Part shown: piece by piece, positions 16,308-23,886 of the stretch
Layout: each line of letters opens with the position of its first letter
How positions within the stretch are numbered: position 1 is the stretch's first letter
Assembly: GCA_031259795.1 (NCBI GenBank)
Contig: JAIRLA010000204.1
Location: 1-24,657, forward strand
DNA: 24,657 bases
Direction of reading: 5' to 3'
DNA from: Azoarcus sp.
GTDB lineage: Bacteria > Pseudomonadota > Gammaproteobacteria > Burkholderiales > Rhodocyclaceae
Notes under the pieces: generated by a model
Databases searched by the model: none
The model's input: the letters and a program-made list of their open reading frames with translations, nothing else
Told to the model about the DNA's origin: nothing
Made by a program: the position numbers and the translations under genes

Positions 16308-16946
16308 TCACAGGGCGACATTCACCTCGGGCGGCGGCGGCGGCAATTCGGACAGACCGGAGATCTCTTTCTTGTTGAGGTCGATTTTCTGGCTCGATAC
16401 CGACACCGAAGCGCTCACCCACTGGAAGAACGCTTTCAGGGTGTTCGAGTCGGCGGTGTCGAGCGTCACCACGGCTTCCGTGATCTTGCGCAATTCATCG
16501 ACATTGGCGCCGGGCCCCGCCGCGCACGCGACCAGAGTGCCGAACTTGACGCGCCTGAGCGCTTCGATGCCCCGGTTCAGATCGTCGGTCGCCTGGCCGT
16601 CGGTCAGCAGGAAACACACGGGCTTCCAGTCGCCCTTGGCATCGGCGGTGGTCTTCCTGACATCGCGCTCGACGCAGTCGGCCAGCAGGGACAAGGCCCC
16701 GCCCAGCGCCGTGACGCCGTTGGCGTGCAGTTCCGGCATCTGGAAGTGGACAAGCTCGGTCAAGGGGGCGATTTGCGCGGCCTTGTTGGAAAACGTGATG
16801 ACCGACAGAAAAGCCGTTTCGAGCGCGTAGGGGTCGGAGCGCAGCGCCGACACCATGGTCTGCAAGCCGACCTTGACGGCCTCGATAGGCTCCCCGGTCA
16901 TGGAACCGGATGTGTCGATAAGCAAATAGACGGGAAGACGGCGCAT
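16308..16946 (-). CDS. terY1: TerY1-like VWA-domain protein
   Basis: 212 residues. The ATG at 16946 is preferred because GAGGAG lies about nine bases upstream; an in-frame ATG at 16976 would add ten unrelated residues and lose that site. MIDAS residues are DTSGS (11-15), NGVTALGGAL and LLTDGQATDD. The C-terminus ends LPPPPPEVNVAL, shared with TerY2. First gene of the seven-gene minus-strand operon, so its promoter must lie in 16947-17105. VWA proteins of this family are thought to hold metal-dependent protein-protein contacts within the Ter complex. Highly similar to terY2 over the whole length, pointing to duplication. Confidence 0.9.
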   Translation of the reverse strand: MRRLPVYLLIDTSGSMTGEPIEAVKVGLQTMVSALRSDPYALETAFLSVITFSNKAAQIAPLTELVHFQMPELHANGVTALGGALSLLADCVERDVRKTTADAKGDWKPVCFLLTDGQATDDLNRGIEALRRVKFGTLVACAAGPGANVDELRKITEAVVTLDTADSNTLKAFFQWVSASVSVSSQKIDLNKKEISGLSELPPPPPEVNVAL

Positions 16947-17105
16947 TTGGGAAATCTCCTCTATGTGGCAAGGCAAGACATCAGATCAGTACAGATCGGC
17001 AAGGCCGGAACGGCTAGCATCTTATCAGGCGGATAGATTATCATGTCGCCCCGTTGGCCTATCTTGTCGATTATCCGCGCCCCATGGCCGCGAGAAGGAG
17101 TTCCA
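16947..17105. promoter_or_regulatory. divergent ter control region
   Basis: 159 bp between the terY1 and terD starts must drive both wings. It has a direct repeat GATTATC (17036-17042 and 17069-17075) and an inverted repeat GCGGATA (17029-17035) / TATCCGC (17072-17078) around its middle. On the minus strand each GATTATC gives GATAAT, a 5/6 match to a -10 box, but without a good -35. No convincing sigma-70 or sigma-54 promoter is visible on the plus strand, so an activator seems likely. GAAGGAG at 17094-17100 is the terD Shine-Dalgarno site. Confidence 0.45.
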
Positions 17106-17684
17106 ATGGCTATCAGTTTGCAGAAGGGAGGCAATGTCAGCCTCTCGAAAACCAGTCCGAATCTGAAAAACGTCCTGATCGGGCTGGGCTGGGATGCCCG
17201 CGCCACCTCGGGCGACGACTTCGACCTCGATGCGAGCGTCTTCATGCTGGGCGCCGGCGGCAAGGTGCGCTCCGACGCCGATTTCATCTTCTACAACCAG
17301 TTGCGCAGTGCGTGCGGTTCGGTCGAGCATACCGGGGACAACCGTACCGGCGCGGGCGACGGCGACGACGAAGCCATCAAGGTCATCCTCGACAAGATTC
17401 CCGCCGACATCGTCCGCCTCGTCGTCGCGGTGACGATCCACGAGGCCGAGGCGCGGCGCCAGAATTTCGGCATGGTGAGCGGCGCCTACATCCGCCTCGT
17501 CAACCTCGACAACGACACTGAAATCGTGCGCTTCGACCTGAGCGAGGATGCTTCGGTCGAAACCGCGATGATTTTCGGCGAAGTCTATCGCCACAACGGC
17601 GAGTGGAAGTTCCGCGCCGTCGGCCAGGGCTATGCCGGCGGCCTGCACGCCCTGGCCATCGCGCACGGCATCAACGTGCAATAA
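17106..17684 (+). CDS. terD: TerD, calcium-binding tellurium resistance protein
   Basis: 192 residues; ATG at 17106 with GAAGGAG five bases upstream. Strong match to the E. coli TerD pattern: [34 protein letters not shown] (39-44), [21 protein letters not shown] (77-89), [21 protein letters not shown], and the ending [13 protein letters not shown]. The acidic residues in the DFDLDAS and GDGDDE segments are those expected to bind calcium. TerD is cytoplasmic and associates with TerC at the membrane in the resistance and stress complex. First gene of the plus-strand wing and 58 nt before terE, its close paralog. Confidence 0.94.
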   Translation: MAISLQKGGNVSLSKTSPNLKNVLIGLGWDARATSGDDFDLDASVFMLGAGGKVRSDADFIFYNQLRSACGSVEHTGDNRTGAGDGDDEAIKVILDKIPADIVRLVVAVTIHEAEARRQNFGMVSGAYIRLVNLDNDTEIVRFDLSEDASVETAMIFGEVYRHNGEWKFRAVGQGYAGGLHALAIAHGINVQ

Positions 17685-17742
17685 GCGGGTATAGTCACAC
17701 TCCTTTACCCAACCTTTTCCTCCCACCAAAAAGGAACATCAC

Positions 17743-18318
17743 ATGGCAATCAGTCTGCAAAAAGGCGGCAACGTCAACCTGTCCAAGGAAGCGCCGGGAA
17801 TGAAGAAGATGACCGTCGGGCTCGGCTGGGATGTCCGCGCCACCGACGGCGACGGCTTCGACCTCGACGCCAGCGCCTTCCTGCTCAACGGCGCGGGCAA
17901 GGTGCGCTCCGACGCCGATTTCATTTTCTACAACCAGCCGAAGTCCTCCGACGGCAGCGTCCAGCATGGCGGCGACAACCGTACCGGGGCGGGCGAGGGC
18001 GATGACGAATCCATCGACGTCCAGTTGGACAAGGTGCCCGCCGACATCGAGAAAATCTCGATCTGCGTGACCATCCACGACGCCGAAGCGCGGCGCCAGA
18101 ACTTCGGCATGGTCTCCAAGGCCTACGTCCGCTGCGTCAATGCCGACTCGAACACCGAAGTGGCGCGCTTCGATCTCTCCGAAGACGCCTCGGTCGAAAC
18201 GGCGATGATTTTCGGCGAAATCTACCGCAACAATGGCGAATGGAAGTTCAAGGCCATTGGACAGGGCTTCGCCGGCGGTCTCGGCCCCCTGGCCAAGAAC
18301 TATGGCGTGAACGTCTGA
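17743..18318 (+). CDS. terE: TerE, TerD-family calcium-binding protein
   Basis: 191 residues, ATG at 17743 with AAGGAA about six bases before it. Signatures are [30 protein letters not shown] (39-44), [13 protein letters not shown] (77-89) and [19 protein letters not shown]. The SKEAPG and GFAGGL details fit TerE better than TerD, although the two neighbours are clearly recent paralogs. The calcium ligands look intact, with Glu for Asp in GEGDDE. Role as for terD: calcium-dependent member of the membrane-associated Ter complex. Confidence 0.9.
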   Translation: MAISLQKGGNVNLSKEAPGMKKMTVGLGWDVRATDGDGFDLDASAFLLNGAGKVRSDADFIFYNQPKSSDGSVQHGGDNRTGAGEGDDESIDVQLDKVPADIEKISICVTIHDAEARRQNFGMVSKAYVRCVNADSNTEVARFDLSEDASVETAMIFGEIYRNNGEWKFKAIGQGFAGGLGPLAKNYGVNV

Positions 18319-18471
18319 GCGTCCAGGACTCCGCGAGCCTCCCGCCCGGTCCGACCGGTAGCGCGCGGCCCTTGAACCCCGGGATACCGGGGCATTCAGG
18401 GGCTGTGTCATGCATGGGGGCACGGTTTCCACGACAAGAACGAGGACAAGGACGAGGACGAGGATATTCCG
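18319..18471 (+). promoter_or_regulatory. terE-AIM24 intergenic hairpins and purine hexamer repeat
   Basis: 153 bases without a gene. Two short hairpins can form: CCGGT-CCG-ACCGG (18346-18358) and CCCCGG-GATA-CCGGGG (18377-18392), neither followed by a T-run. Just before the next ATG lie five imperfect ACRAGR hexamers (18434-18463), which offer several overlapping GAGG-type ribosome-binding sequences. Likely a point of differential expression within the operon. Confidence 0.4.
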
Positions 18472-19170
18472 ATGCCCACATTCACCATTACCGGCGACAT
18501 CGACCCTTTCCTGCACGTCTCGCTGCGCAAGGGAGAAGCCATCTTTTGCGAATCGGACGCCATGGTGATGATGGAGAACGCGCTCGATCTCACCGGCGCG
18601 GTCCAGGGCGGATTGCTCCAGGCCGCCATGCGGCGGCTGGCGAACGGCGAATCGTTTTTCCAGCAACGCATAGAAGCCAAGCGCGGCGACGGCGACTGCC
18701 TGCTGTCGCCGGCAACGCCGGGCGCGCTCCAGATCCTCGATGTGGGCGCGCGCCAATACTATCTTGCCGATGGCGCCTACGTGGCCGCGACCTCGAACGT
18801 GCAGATCACCGCGCGCATGCAGAGCATCGGCAACGCCCTCTTCGGCGGTTCCGGCGGATTTTTCATCGGGCAGACGAGCGGTAGCGGCCAGGTCGCCGTC
18901 GGCGGCTTCGGTTCGCTGTTCACGCTCGATGTCCAGCAAGGCAAGGAAGTCATGATCGACAATGGCCACGTCGTTGCCTGGGACAGCAGCCTCAGCTACG
19001 AGATTGCCGTTTCGACCGCGCAAGGCCGGGGGCTGCTCGGCAATCTCGTCAACAGCGTGACCAGCGGCGAAGGCGTGGTATTGCGTTTCCGCGGCAACGG
19101 CAAGGTGCTGATATGCTCGCGCAATTACGACGCCTTCGTTGCCGAATTGAAATCGCAGTTGAAACCGTAG
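18472..19170 (+). CDS. AIM24/TIGR00266-family protein
   Basis: 232 residues. Matches the beta-rich AIM24 family (TIGR00266) as I know it: HVSLRKGEAIFCESDAMVMM near the start, a Gly-rich middle (GGSGGFFIGQTSGSGQVAVGG), DNGHVVAWDSSLSYEI and a C-terminal VVLRFRGNGKVLICSRN. No signal peptide or membrane helix. The biochemical role is unknown; the family is frequent in bacterial ter loci and related to a yeast mitochondrial inner-membrane organisation protein. Its place between terE and terZ suggests that it works with the TerD-type proteins, perhaps at the membrane surface. The ATG at 18472 has GAGG nine bases upstream within the purine hexamer repeat. Confidence 0.85.
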   Translation: MPTFTITGDIDPFLHVSLRKGEAIFCESDAMVMMENALDLTGAVQGGLLQAAMRRLANGESFFQQRIEAKRGDGDCLLSPATPGALQILDVGARQYYLADGAYVAATSNVQITARMQSIGNALFGGSGGFFIGQTSGSGQVAVGGFGSLFTLDVQQGKEVMIDNGHVVAWDSSLSYEIAVSTAQGRGLLGNLVNSVTSGEGVVLRFRGNGKVLICSRNYDAFVAELKSQLKP

Positions 19171-19224
19171 GCGCGTTGATCGATGCGCGCCTGCCATCGC
19201 AAACATGAACCAGGGAGTTTCATC

Positions 19225-19815
19225 ATGGCAGTGAATCTGCAAAAAGGGCAAAAGATTTCCTTGAGCAAGGAAGCGGGCGGCGCCCTGACCAAAGTGGTCA
19301 TGGGGCTGGGCTGGGATGCCGTAAAGAAAAAATCGGGCGTTTTCGGCTTTTTCAGCGGCGGCGACGAGAATGAAATAGACCTCGACGCCTCCTGCCTGCT
19401 CTTCGACGACCAGAACGCCTTGGCCGATTCCGTATGGTTCCGCCAGCTGCGCAGCCGCGACGGCAGCATCCAGCATACCGGCGACAACCGCACCGGCGCG
19501 GGCGAAGGCGACGACGAACAAATCATCGTCGACCTCGCGCGCGTCCCGGCCAACATCAAGGCGCTGGTATTCACCGTCAACTCCTTCACCGGCCAGGACT
19601 TTTCGCAGGTCGCCAACGCCTTCTGCCGCATCGTCGATGGCGCCACCGGCAAGGAACTGGCGCGCTACGACCTGTCGGTGCAAGGCAGCCATTCGGCGCA
19701 GATCATGGCAAAGGTTTACCGCCACAATGGCGAATGGAAAATGCACGCGATCGGCGAAAACGGCGTTGGCCGCACCTTCCAGGATCTGCTGCCCCAGATC
19801 ACGCCGCATTTATGA
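19225..19815 (+). CDS. terZ: TerZ, TerD-family protein
   Basis: 196 residues, ATG at 19225 after GGGAG with a seven-base gap. Distinct from terD/terE: a lysine-rich loop after GLGWD (AVKKKSGVFGFFSGGDENE), IDLDASCLLFD (51-61), [22 protein letters not shown] (86-98), VFTVNSFTGQDFSQVANAFCR and GKELARYDLSVQGSH. These agree closely with the E. coli TerZ pattern as I recall it. Calcium-binding acidic residues are kept. It precedes the biosynthetic module by only six bases, which ties the Ter proteins to that pathway in one transcript. Confidence 0.9.
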   Translation: MAVNLQKGQKISLSKEAGGALTKVVMGLGWDAVKKKSGVFGFFSGGDENEIDLDASCLLFDDQNALADSVWFRQLRSRDGSIQHTGDNRTGAGEGDDEQIIVDLARVPANIKALVFTVNSFTGQDFSQVANAFCRIVDGATGKELARYDLSVQGSHSAQIMAKVYRHNGEWKMHAIGENGVGRTFQDLLPQITPHL

Positions 19816-19821
19816 ACCGGC

Positions 19822-20847
19822 ATGACGCGCATCTGGTTCAACAAGACTTTCTCGTCGATCCACTCGGCGTTATCGCTGATTCGCGCCGCCGATGAGGCCG
19901 GGGAATACCGGCTCATCTGCTCCAGTCCGAATCCCCATGCCCTCGCAATGCTCGCCGCCGACGAGGCGGCGGGCGAACCCGGCGGCGTCACCGGCGCCGC
20001 CTATGTCGAGTGGTGCCTGTCGTTCTGCCGCGAACAGGGCATCGACGTCTTCGCGCCCGGCAAGGAAGCGAGCCTCATTGCGCGCCATCACGCCGATTTT
20101 CTCGCCCGCGGAGTACGGGTACTCAGCGCCGCGCCGCCCGAAACGCTCGAACTTCTCCACGACAAGGCGCGCTTTTACGCCGTCGCGCGGGCCCAGGACG
20201 CGCCGCCGCCCGCCTTCGCGGTTTTCGAGACGCTCGCCGCGTTCGAGGATGCCTACCGCCGCCTGCGCGCCCGTTATCCCGAACTGTGCATGAAACCCTC
20301 GGCGTCCGTCTATGGCATCGGTTTCCGCCGCATCACCGAAACGAAGAGCGCCCTCGACCTGCTCCTCGACGGCAACGCCTATCGCATCGACCTCGCATCG
20401 CTGCGCGCGATGCTGGGGAACGCCGCGAATTTTCGCGCCATGCTGCTGATGCCATACTTGGCCGGACACGAATTCAGCGTCGACTGTGTCGCCCACGAAG
20501 GCCGGCTGCTGTGCGCGATCGCCCGCCGCAAACCGCTGGACAACGACGGCCAGCTCATCGTCGTCCGCGACGACATCCAGCGCGCCTGCGCCGAACTGAG
20601 CGCGCAATTCCGCCTCAATGGCAACGTCAACATCCAGTTCCGTGAAAGCGGCGAAGGCCTGCGCGTCCTCGAAATCAACCCGCGCATGTCGGGCGGCATC
20701 GCCATGGCCTGCCTGGCCGGCCCCAACCTGCCCTATCTCGCGCTCACCGCCTTCCTGCATGGCCCCGAGAGTATACGAATCCCGCCCATCGAAAACGGCC
20801 TGCGCGTCGGCGAGCTCAACCAAGCAATAAAGCTCGAAGCTCGCTGA
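19822..20847 (+). CDS. Ter-associated ATP-grasp ligase
   Basis: 341 residues. C-terminal ATP-grasp signature VLEINPRMSGG (EINPR at 284-288), with CMKPSASVYGIGF around 155 as the lysine-containing ATP loop and RKPLDNDG in the central domain. The N-terminal 100 residues look like a Rossmann-type pre-ATP-grasp domain. ATP-grasp enzymes join a carboxylate to an amine through an acyl phosphate. In ter loci this member is predicted to help build an unknown nucleoside-like metabolite. Starts six bases after terZ, and its stop codon abuts the next gene's ATG, so translation is coupled. The substrate cannot be inferred. Confidence 0.85.
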   Translation: MTRIWFNKTFSSIHSALSLIRAADEAGEYRLICSSPNPHALAMLAADEAAGEPGGVTGAAYVEWCLSFCREQGIDVFAPGKEASLIARHHADFLARGVRVLSAAPPETLELLHDKARFYAVARAQDAPPPAFAVFETLAAFEDAYRRLRARYPELCMKPSASVYGIGFRRITETKSALDLLLDGNAYRIDLASLRAMLGNAANFRAMLLMPYLAGHEFSVDCVAHEGRLLCAIARRKPLDNDGQLIVVRDDIQRACAELSAQFRLNGNVNIQFRESGEGLRVLEINPRMSGGIAMACLAGPNLPYLALTAFLHGPESIRIPPIENGLRVGELNQAIKLEAR

Positions 20848-22068
20848 ATGAACACCGCGCCACACCCCGCATTGAACCCCGCGTCACATCCCGCATTCGC
20901 ACCGGACGCGCAACGCATCGCTTTCCCGGCGGGAATCCTCCAGCTGACCATCGATGCCGGCAACGACGCACTCGACGACCTGCTCGGCTTCGCGGCGCGC
21001 GCCAATCCCCGGCGCGCCTTCCTCTTCCTGAGCAAGGTGCTCGGCAAACACTACCCGGCGCGCCCGGCGGCGATGGAAGCGATACACCGCCGCCTTGCCG
21101 CCGCCGTCACGATGGATGGCGCGGATGGCGCGGACGACGGCCCCGTCGTCTTCATCGGCATGGCCGAAACCGCGACCGGCCTCGGCCAGGGCATCTACGA
21201 AGCCTGGCGGCGCATGCACGGCGATGCCGAAAGCTTGTTCCTCCACACCACGCGCTACCGCATCGAAGGCCATGCCCCCCTCGCTTTCGAGGAAACCCAC
21301 AGCCACGCGCCGCGGGTCTTCCTTTACCCGCCCGGCTCCGCGCGCTTCGCGGCGGCGCGCCAGGCCGTCCTGATCGACGACGAATTGAGCACCGGCAACA
21401 CCTTCGTCAATCTCGTGCAAGTCCTGCGCCGGATCATGCCCCGGCTCGCCCGCGTGCATCTGGCGGCCATCTGCGACTTCATGGGGGAGACGCGCCGCGC
21501 CGGACTCGGCCAGCGCATGCGCCTGCCCTGCCAGACCCATGCCGCCCTGCGCGGCCACTGGCATTTCGAAAACAAGAACGGCGGCCCCGCCGTCGCCACG
21601 GCGGCGGCGCAATGCGAAGAAGGCCGCGAAGCCCATATCGACGACCAAGGCCATGGCCGCCTCGGACGCGAAACCTGCCTCACCGTACCGGACGCCCTCG
21701 CGGACAGGCTCGCCGCCGAACGCACGGACGGCCCCACGCTCGCGCTCGGCACCGGCGAATTCATGCACGCCGCTTTCGTACTGGCGCGCGCCCTGGCCGC
21801 GCGCGGCGTCGACGTCTTCGTACAGGCCACCACCCGCTCGCCGATCCTCGTCTGGGGCGACGTACACCACGCCCTGCCGATGCCCGACACCTATGGCGAA
21901 GGCGTGCCGAACTATCTCTACAATGTGCGTCCCGGCCAGTACGCGAGAGTTCTCGTATGCCACGAAACCCGCCCCGGCCCGGCGCTTTTCGAACTGGCCC
22001 GTCTCGTGGGAGGCCGTCTCATCCATTTCCAGTCCGGCGACCATGCTGAAGAAATTCCTCTTCGCTGA
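20848..22068 (+). CDS. PRTase-type enzyme with C-terminal TRSP domain
   Basis: 406 residues. The central phosphoribosyltransferase-like fold has the PRPP-loop motif VLIDDELSTGNT (174-185) and GMAETATGLGQGI (104-116). The C-terminal part (about 255-400) contains the literal TTRSPI (TRSP at 329-332) and GVPNYLYNV, which fit the TRSP domain known to follow this PRTase type in ter-linked clusters. It probably transfers or cleaves a ribose-5-phosphate group. The first 20 residues are Pro/His/Ala-rich (HPALNPASHPAF) and may be a linker. The ATG directly follows the ATP-grasp stop; the 3' end overlaps the HAD gene by 26 nt. Confidence 0.85.
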   Translation: MNTAPHPALNPASHPAFAPDAQRIAFPAGILQLTIDAGNDALDDLLGFAARANPRRAFLFLSKVLGKHYPARPAAMEAIHRRLAAAVTMDGADGADDGPVVFIGMAETATGLGQGIYEAWRRMHGDAESLFLHTTRYRIEGHAPLAFEETHSHAPRVFLYPPGSARFAAARQAVLIDDELSTGNTFVNLVQVLRRIMPRLARVHLAAICDFMGETRRAGLGQRMRLPCQTHAALRGHWHFENKNGGPAVATAAAQCEEGREAHIDDQGHGRLGRETCLTVPDALADRLAAERTDGPTLALGTGEFMHAAFVLARALAARGVDVFVQATTRSPILVWGDVHHALPMPDTYGEGVPNYLYNVRPGQYARVLVCHETRPGPALFELARLVGGRLIHFQSGDHAEEIPLR

Positions 22069-22795
22069 TCTCGACGACACCTTGTTCCAATCGCGGCGCA
22101 AATGCCCGGAGCGCGGCGACCTCACCCCGGCCGCCTACCTGCGCGACGGCAGCGCCCACTCATTCCTCACCCCGGCGCAGCACAGCCTCCTCGCCCTTTT
22201 CCAGCGCGAAATGACCGTCATCCCGGTGACGGCGCGCAACGCCGACGCCTTCTCGCGGGTACGGCTGGGCTTTGGCGACGGCGGCATCATCAACTTCGGC
22301 GGCGTCATCATCGACGCGCATGGCGTCCCGGACGCGCCATGGCTCGCACGCAGCGCGGCGCTCGCGGCGGGTTCGCTCGCCATGCTGGAAGCGGCGCTGG
22401 CGGCCGCGCGAACGCATGCGGCAAGCCTGGGCGTAACACTGCGGGCGCGCCTCATAGAAGATTTCGGCGTGCCGTTCTACCTCAGCGCCAAAAGCGCCGA
22501 AGGCGACGAAAAAGCGCTCGACGCCCTCGAACCCGCCGTGCGCGCCCATTGCGCCGAATGCGCATACCCGGTCGACATCCATCGCAACGGCAACAACCTC
22601 GCGGTATTGCCGGACTGGCTCGACAAACGCCACGCCGTCGAACACCTGATCTCGCAACTGCGCGCCCGGCACGGCGAAATTCTCACCCTCGGCATGGGCG
22701 ACAGCCTCTCCGACCTCGGTTTCATGCGCGCCTGCGACTACGCCCTGATCCCGCGCGCCAGCCAGATCGCGGCGGCGCTGGAGGACAAAACCTGA
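22043..22795 (+). CDS. HAD-superfamily phosphatase
   Basis: 250 residues; the ATG at 22043 lies inside the end of the PRTase gene. HAD motifs are FADLDDTLF with nucleophile D9 and acid/base D11, VIPVTARN (motif II Thr), a conserved Lys-containing helix before the last motif, and GMGDSLSDLGFM (motif IV GDxxxD). The cap domain between motifs II and IV resembles Cof/sucrose-phosphatase-type enzymes. In this operon it probably removes a phosphate from the nucleotide-like product of the PRTases. Its TGA overlaps the ATG of the next gene (TGATG), so coupling is tight. An open frame extends far upstream but overlaps the PRTase gene and is not coding there. Confidence 0.85.
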   Translation: MLKKFLFADLDDTLFQSRRKCPERGDLTPAAYLRDGSAHSFLTPAQHSLLALFQREMTVIPVTARNADAFSRVRLGFGDGGIINFGGVIIDAHGVPDAPWLARSAALAAGSLAMLEAALAAARTHAASLGVTLRARLIEDFGVPFYLSAKSAEGDEKALDALEPAVRAHCAECAYPVDIHRNGNNLAVLPDWLDKRHAVEHLISQLRARHGEILTLGMGDSLSDLGFMRACDYALIPRASQIAAALEDKT

Positions 22796-23886
22796 TGCCT
22801 TTCCATGGTTCCTACCGTCCGGACGATGTCGAATTCCTCCTCAAACCCATCGAAATCGACCTCATCGCCGATCTCGCCCACAAAGAAGCGCTCATCCAGT
22901 CGGGCCAGCGCCACTACAGCGAAATGCTCTCGCCCGAGCGCCCGCCCTCGCCCGCCTACCTGGCGCTCTTCCATCGCGCCCACGCGGCCAACCGCGAGCG
23001 CCTGGGGCGCGACTGCCTGCGGCTCGCGCGCCTCGTGGCGGAACGCCACGGCAACGCGCTCACCCTGGTATCGCTCGCCCGCGCCGGCACGCCGATCGGC
23101 GCCATCGTCCGCCATCTCGCGGCGCGCCTGTACGGCATCGACGCCGCCCACTACTCGATCTCGATCATCCGCGACCGCGGCATCGACACCGTGGCCCTGC
23201 GGGAAATCCTCGCGCGCGGCCACGCGCCGCAAGGCATCGCCTTCCTGGACGGCTGGACGGGCAAAGGCGTCATCAGCCGCGAGCTGGACGCCGCCATCGC
23301 CGCCTTCAACGCGGCGCACGGCACGCGGATCGACCCCGGCCTCAACGTCATCAGCGATCTCGCCGGCAGCGCGGCGCGCGCCGCCTCCCGCGAAGACTAC
23401 CTGATCGCATCGAGCATCCTCAACGCCACGATCAGCGGCCTGGTCAGCCGCTCGATCCTCAACGACGCCATCGGCCCCGGCGACTTCCATGGCTGCGTCT
23501 ACTTCGACCAGTTCGCCGCGCACGACCTGTCGCGCTGGTTCGTCGACGATGTCGTCGCCGCGGCCATGGCCCTGTACGAGCGCGAAGGCGAACCGGCGCC
23601 CGACCTGCGCGCGCGCGCCGAACAAGCCGGGATTTCGCGCGCCTGCATGGAAGCGGCGATGAGCTACTACAAAATATTCGACGAGAACCTCGTCAAACCG
23701 GGAATCGGCGAAGCGACTCGGGTACTATTACGGCGCTTTCCGGAGCGGGTCATCGTGCGCGACCCCGCCTGTGCGAGAGTCGCGCATCTCGTGGCGCTGG
23801 CCGCGGAAAAGCGGGTTCCCGTCGATACCGATCCCACCCTGCCCTACCATGCCGTTTCAATCATCAGGAGCACCATTGATGCGTGA
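22795..23886 (+). CDS. StiP-family protein: PRTase-like domain plus Pelota-like C-terminus
   Basis: 363 residues. The N-terminal GSYRPDDVEFLL (5-16) is the usual start of the family, annotated as stress-induced cysteine protease StiP. The core, however, looks like a phosphoribosyltransferase: VSLARAGTPIGAIV (92-105) and IAFLDGWTGKG (148-158) sit where PRTases have their substrate and PRPP loops. The C-terminal 70 residues (KPGIGEATRVLLRR...RDP...VPVDTDPTLPYHA) fit a Pelota-type RNA-binding domain. The conserved Cys in FHGCVYFDQF (C234) is the candidate if it is a protease. It overlaps the aldolase gene by eight bases. Function is predicted only. Confidence 0.82.
   Translation: MPFHGSYRPDDVEFLLKPIEIDLIADLAHKEALIQSGQRHYSEMLSPERPPSPAYLALFHRAHAANRERLGRDCLRLARLVAERHGNALTLVSLARAGTPIGAIVRHLAARLYGIDAAHYSISIIRDRGIDTVALREILARGHAPQGIAFLDGWTGKGVISRELDAAIAAFNAAHGTRIDPGLNVISDLAGSAARAASREDYLIASSILNATISGLVSRSILNDAIGPGDFHGCVYFDQFAAHDLSRWFVDDVVAAAMALYEREGEPAPDLRARAEQAGISRACMEAAMSYYKIFDENLVKPGIGEATRVLLRRFPERVIVRDPACARVAHLVALAAEKRVPVDTDPTLPYHAVSIIRSTIDA

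Noticed and set aside
18377..18392. Rho-independent terminator after terE
   Set aside because: The stem is only six pairs and no T-run follows, and the downstream genes have no other obvious promoter.
17695..19809. A minus-strand open frame of about 704 codons opposite terE, AIM24 and terZ
   Set aside because: Three well-recognised plus-strand genes explain the region; the antisense frame is a by-product of their codon bias.
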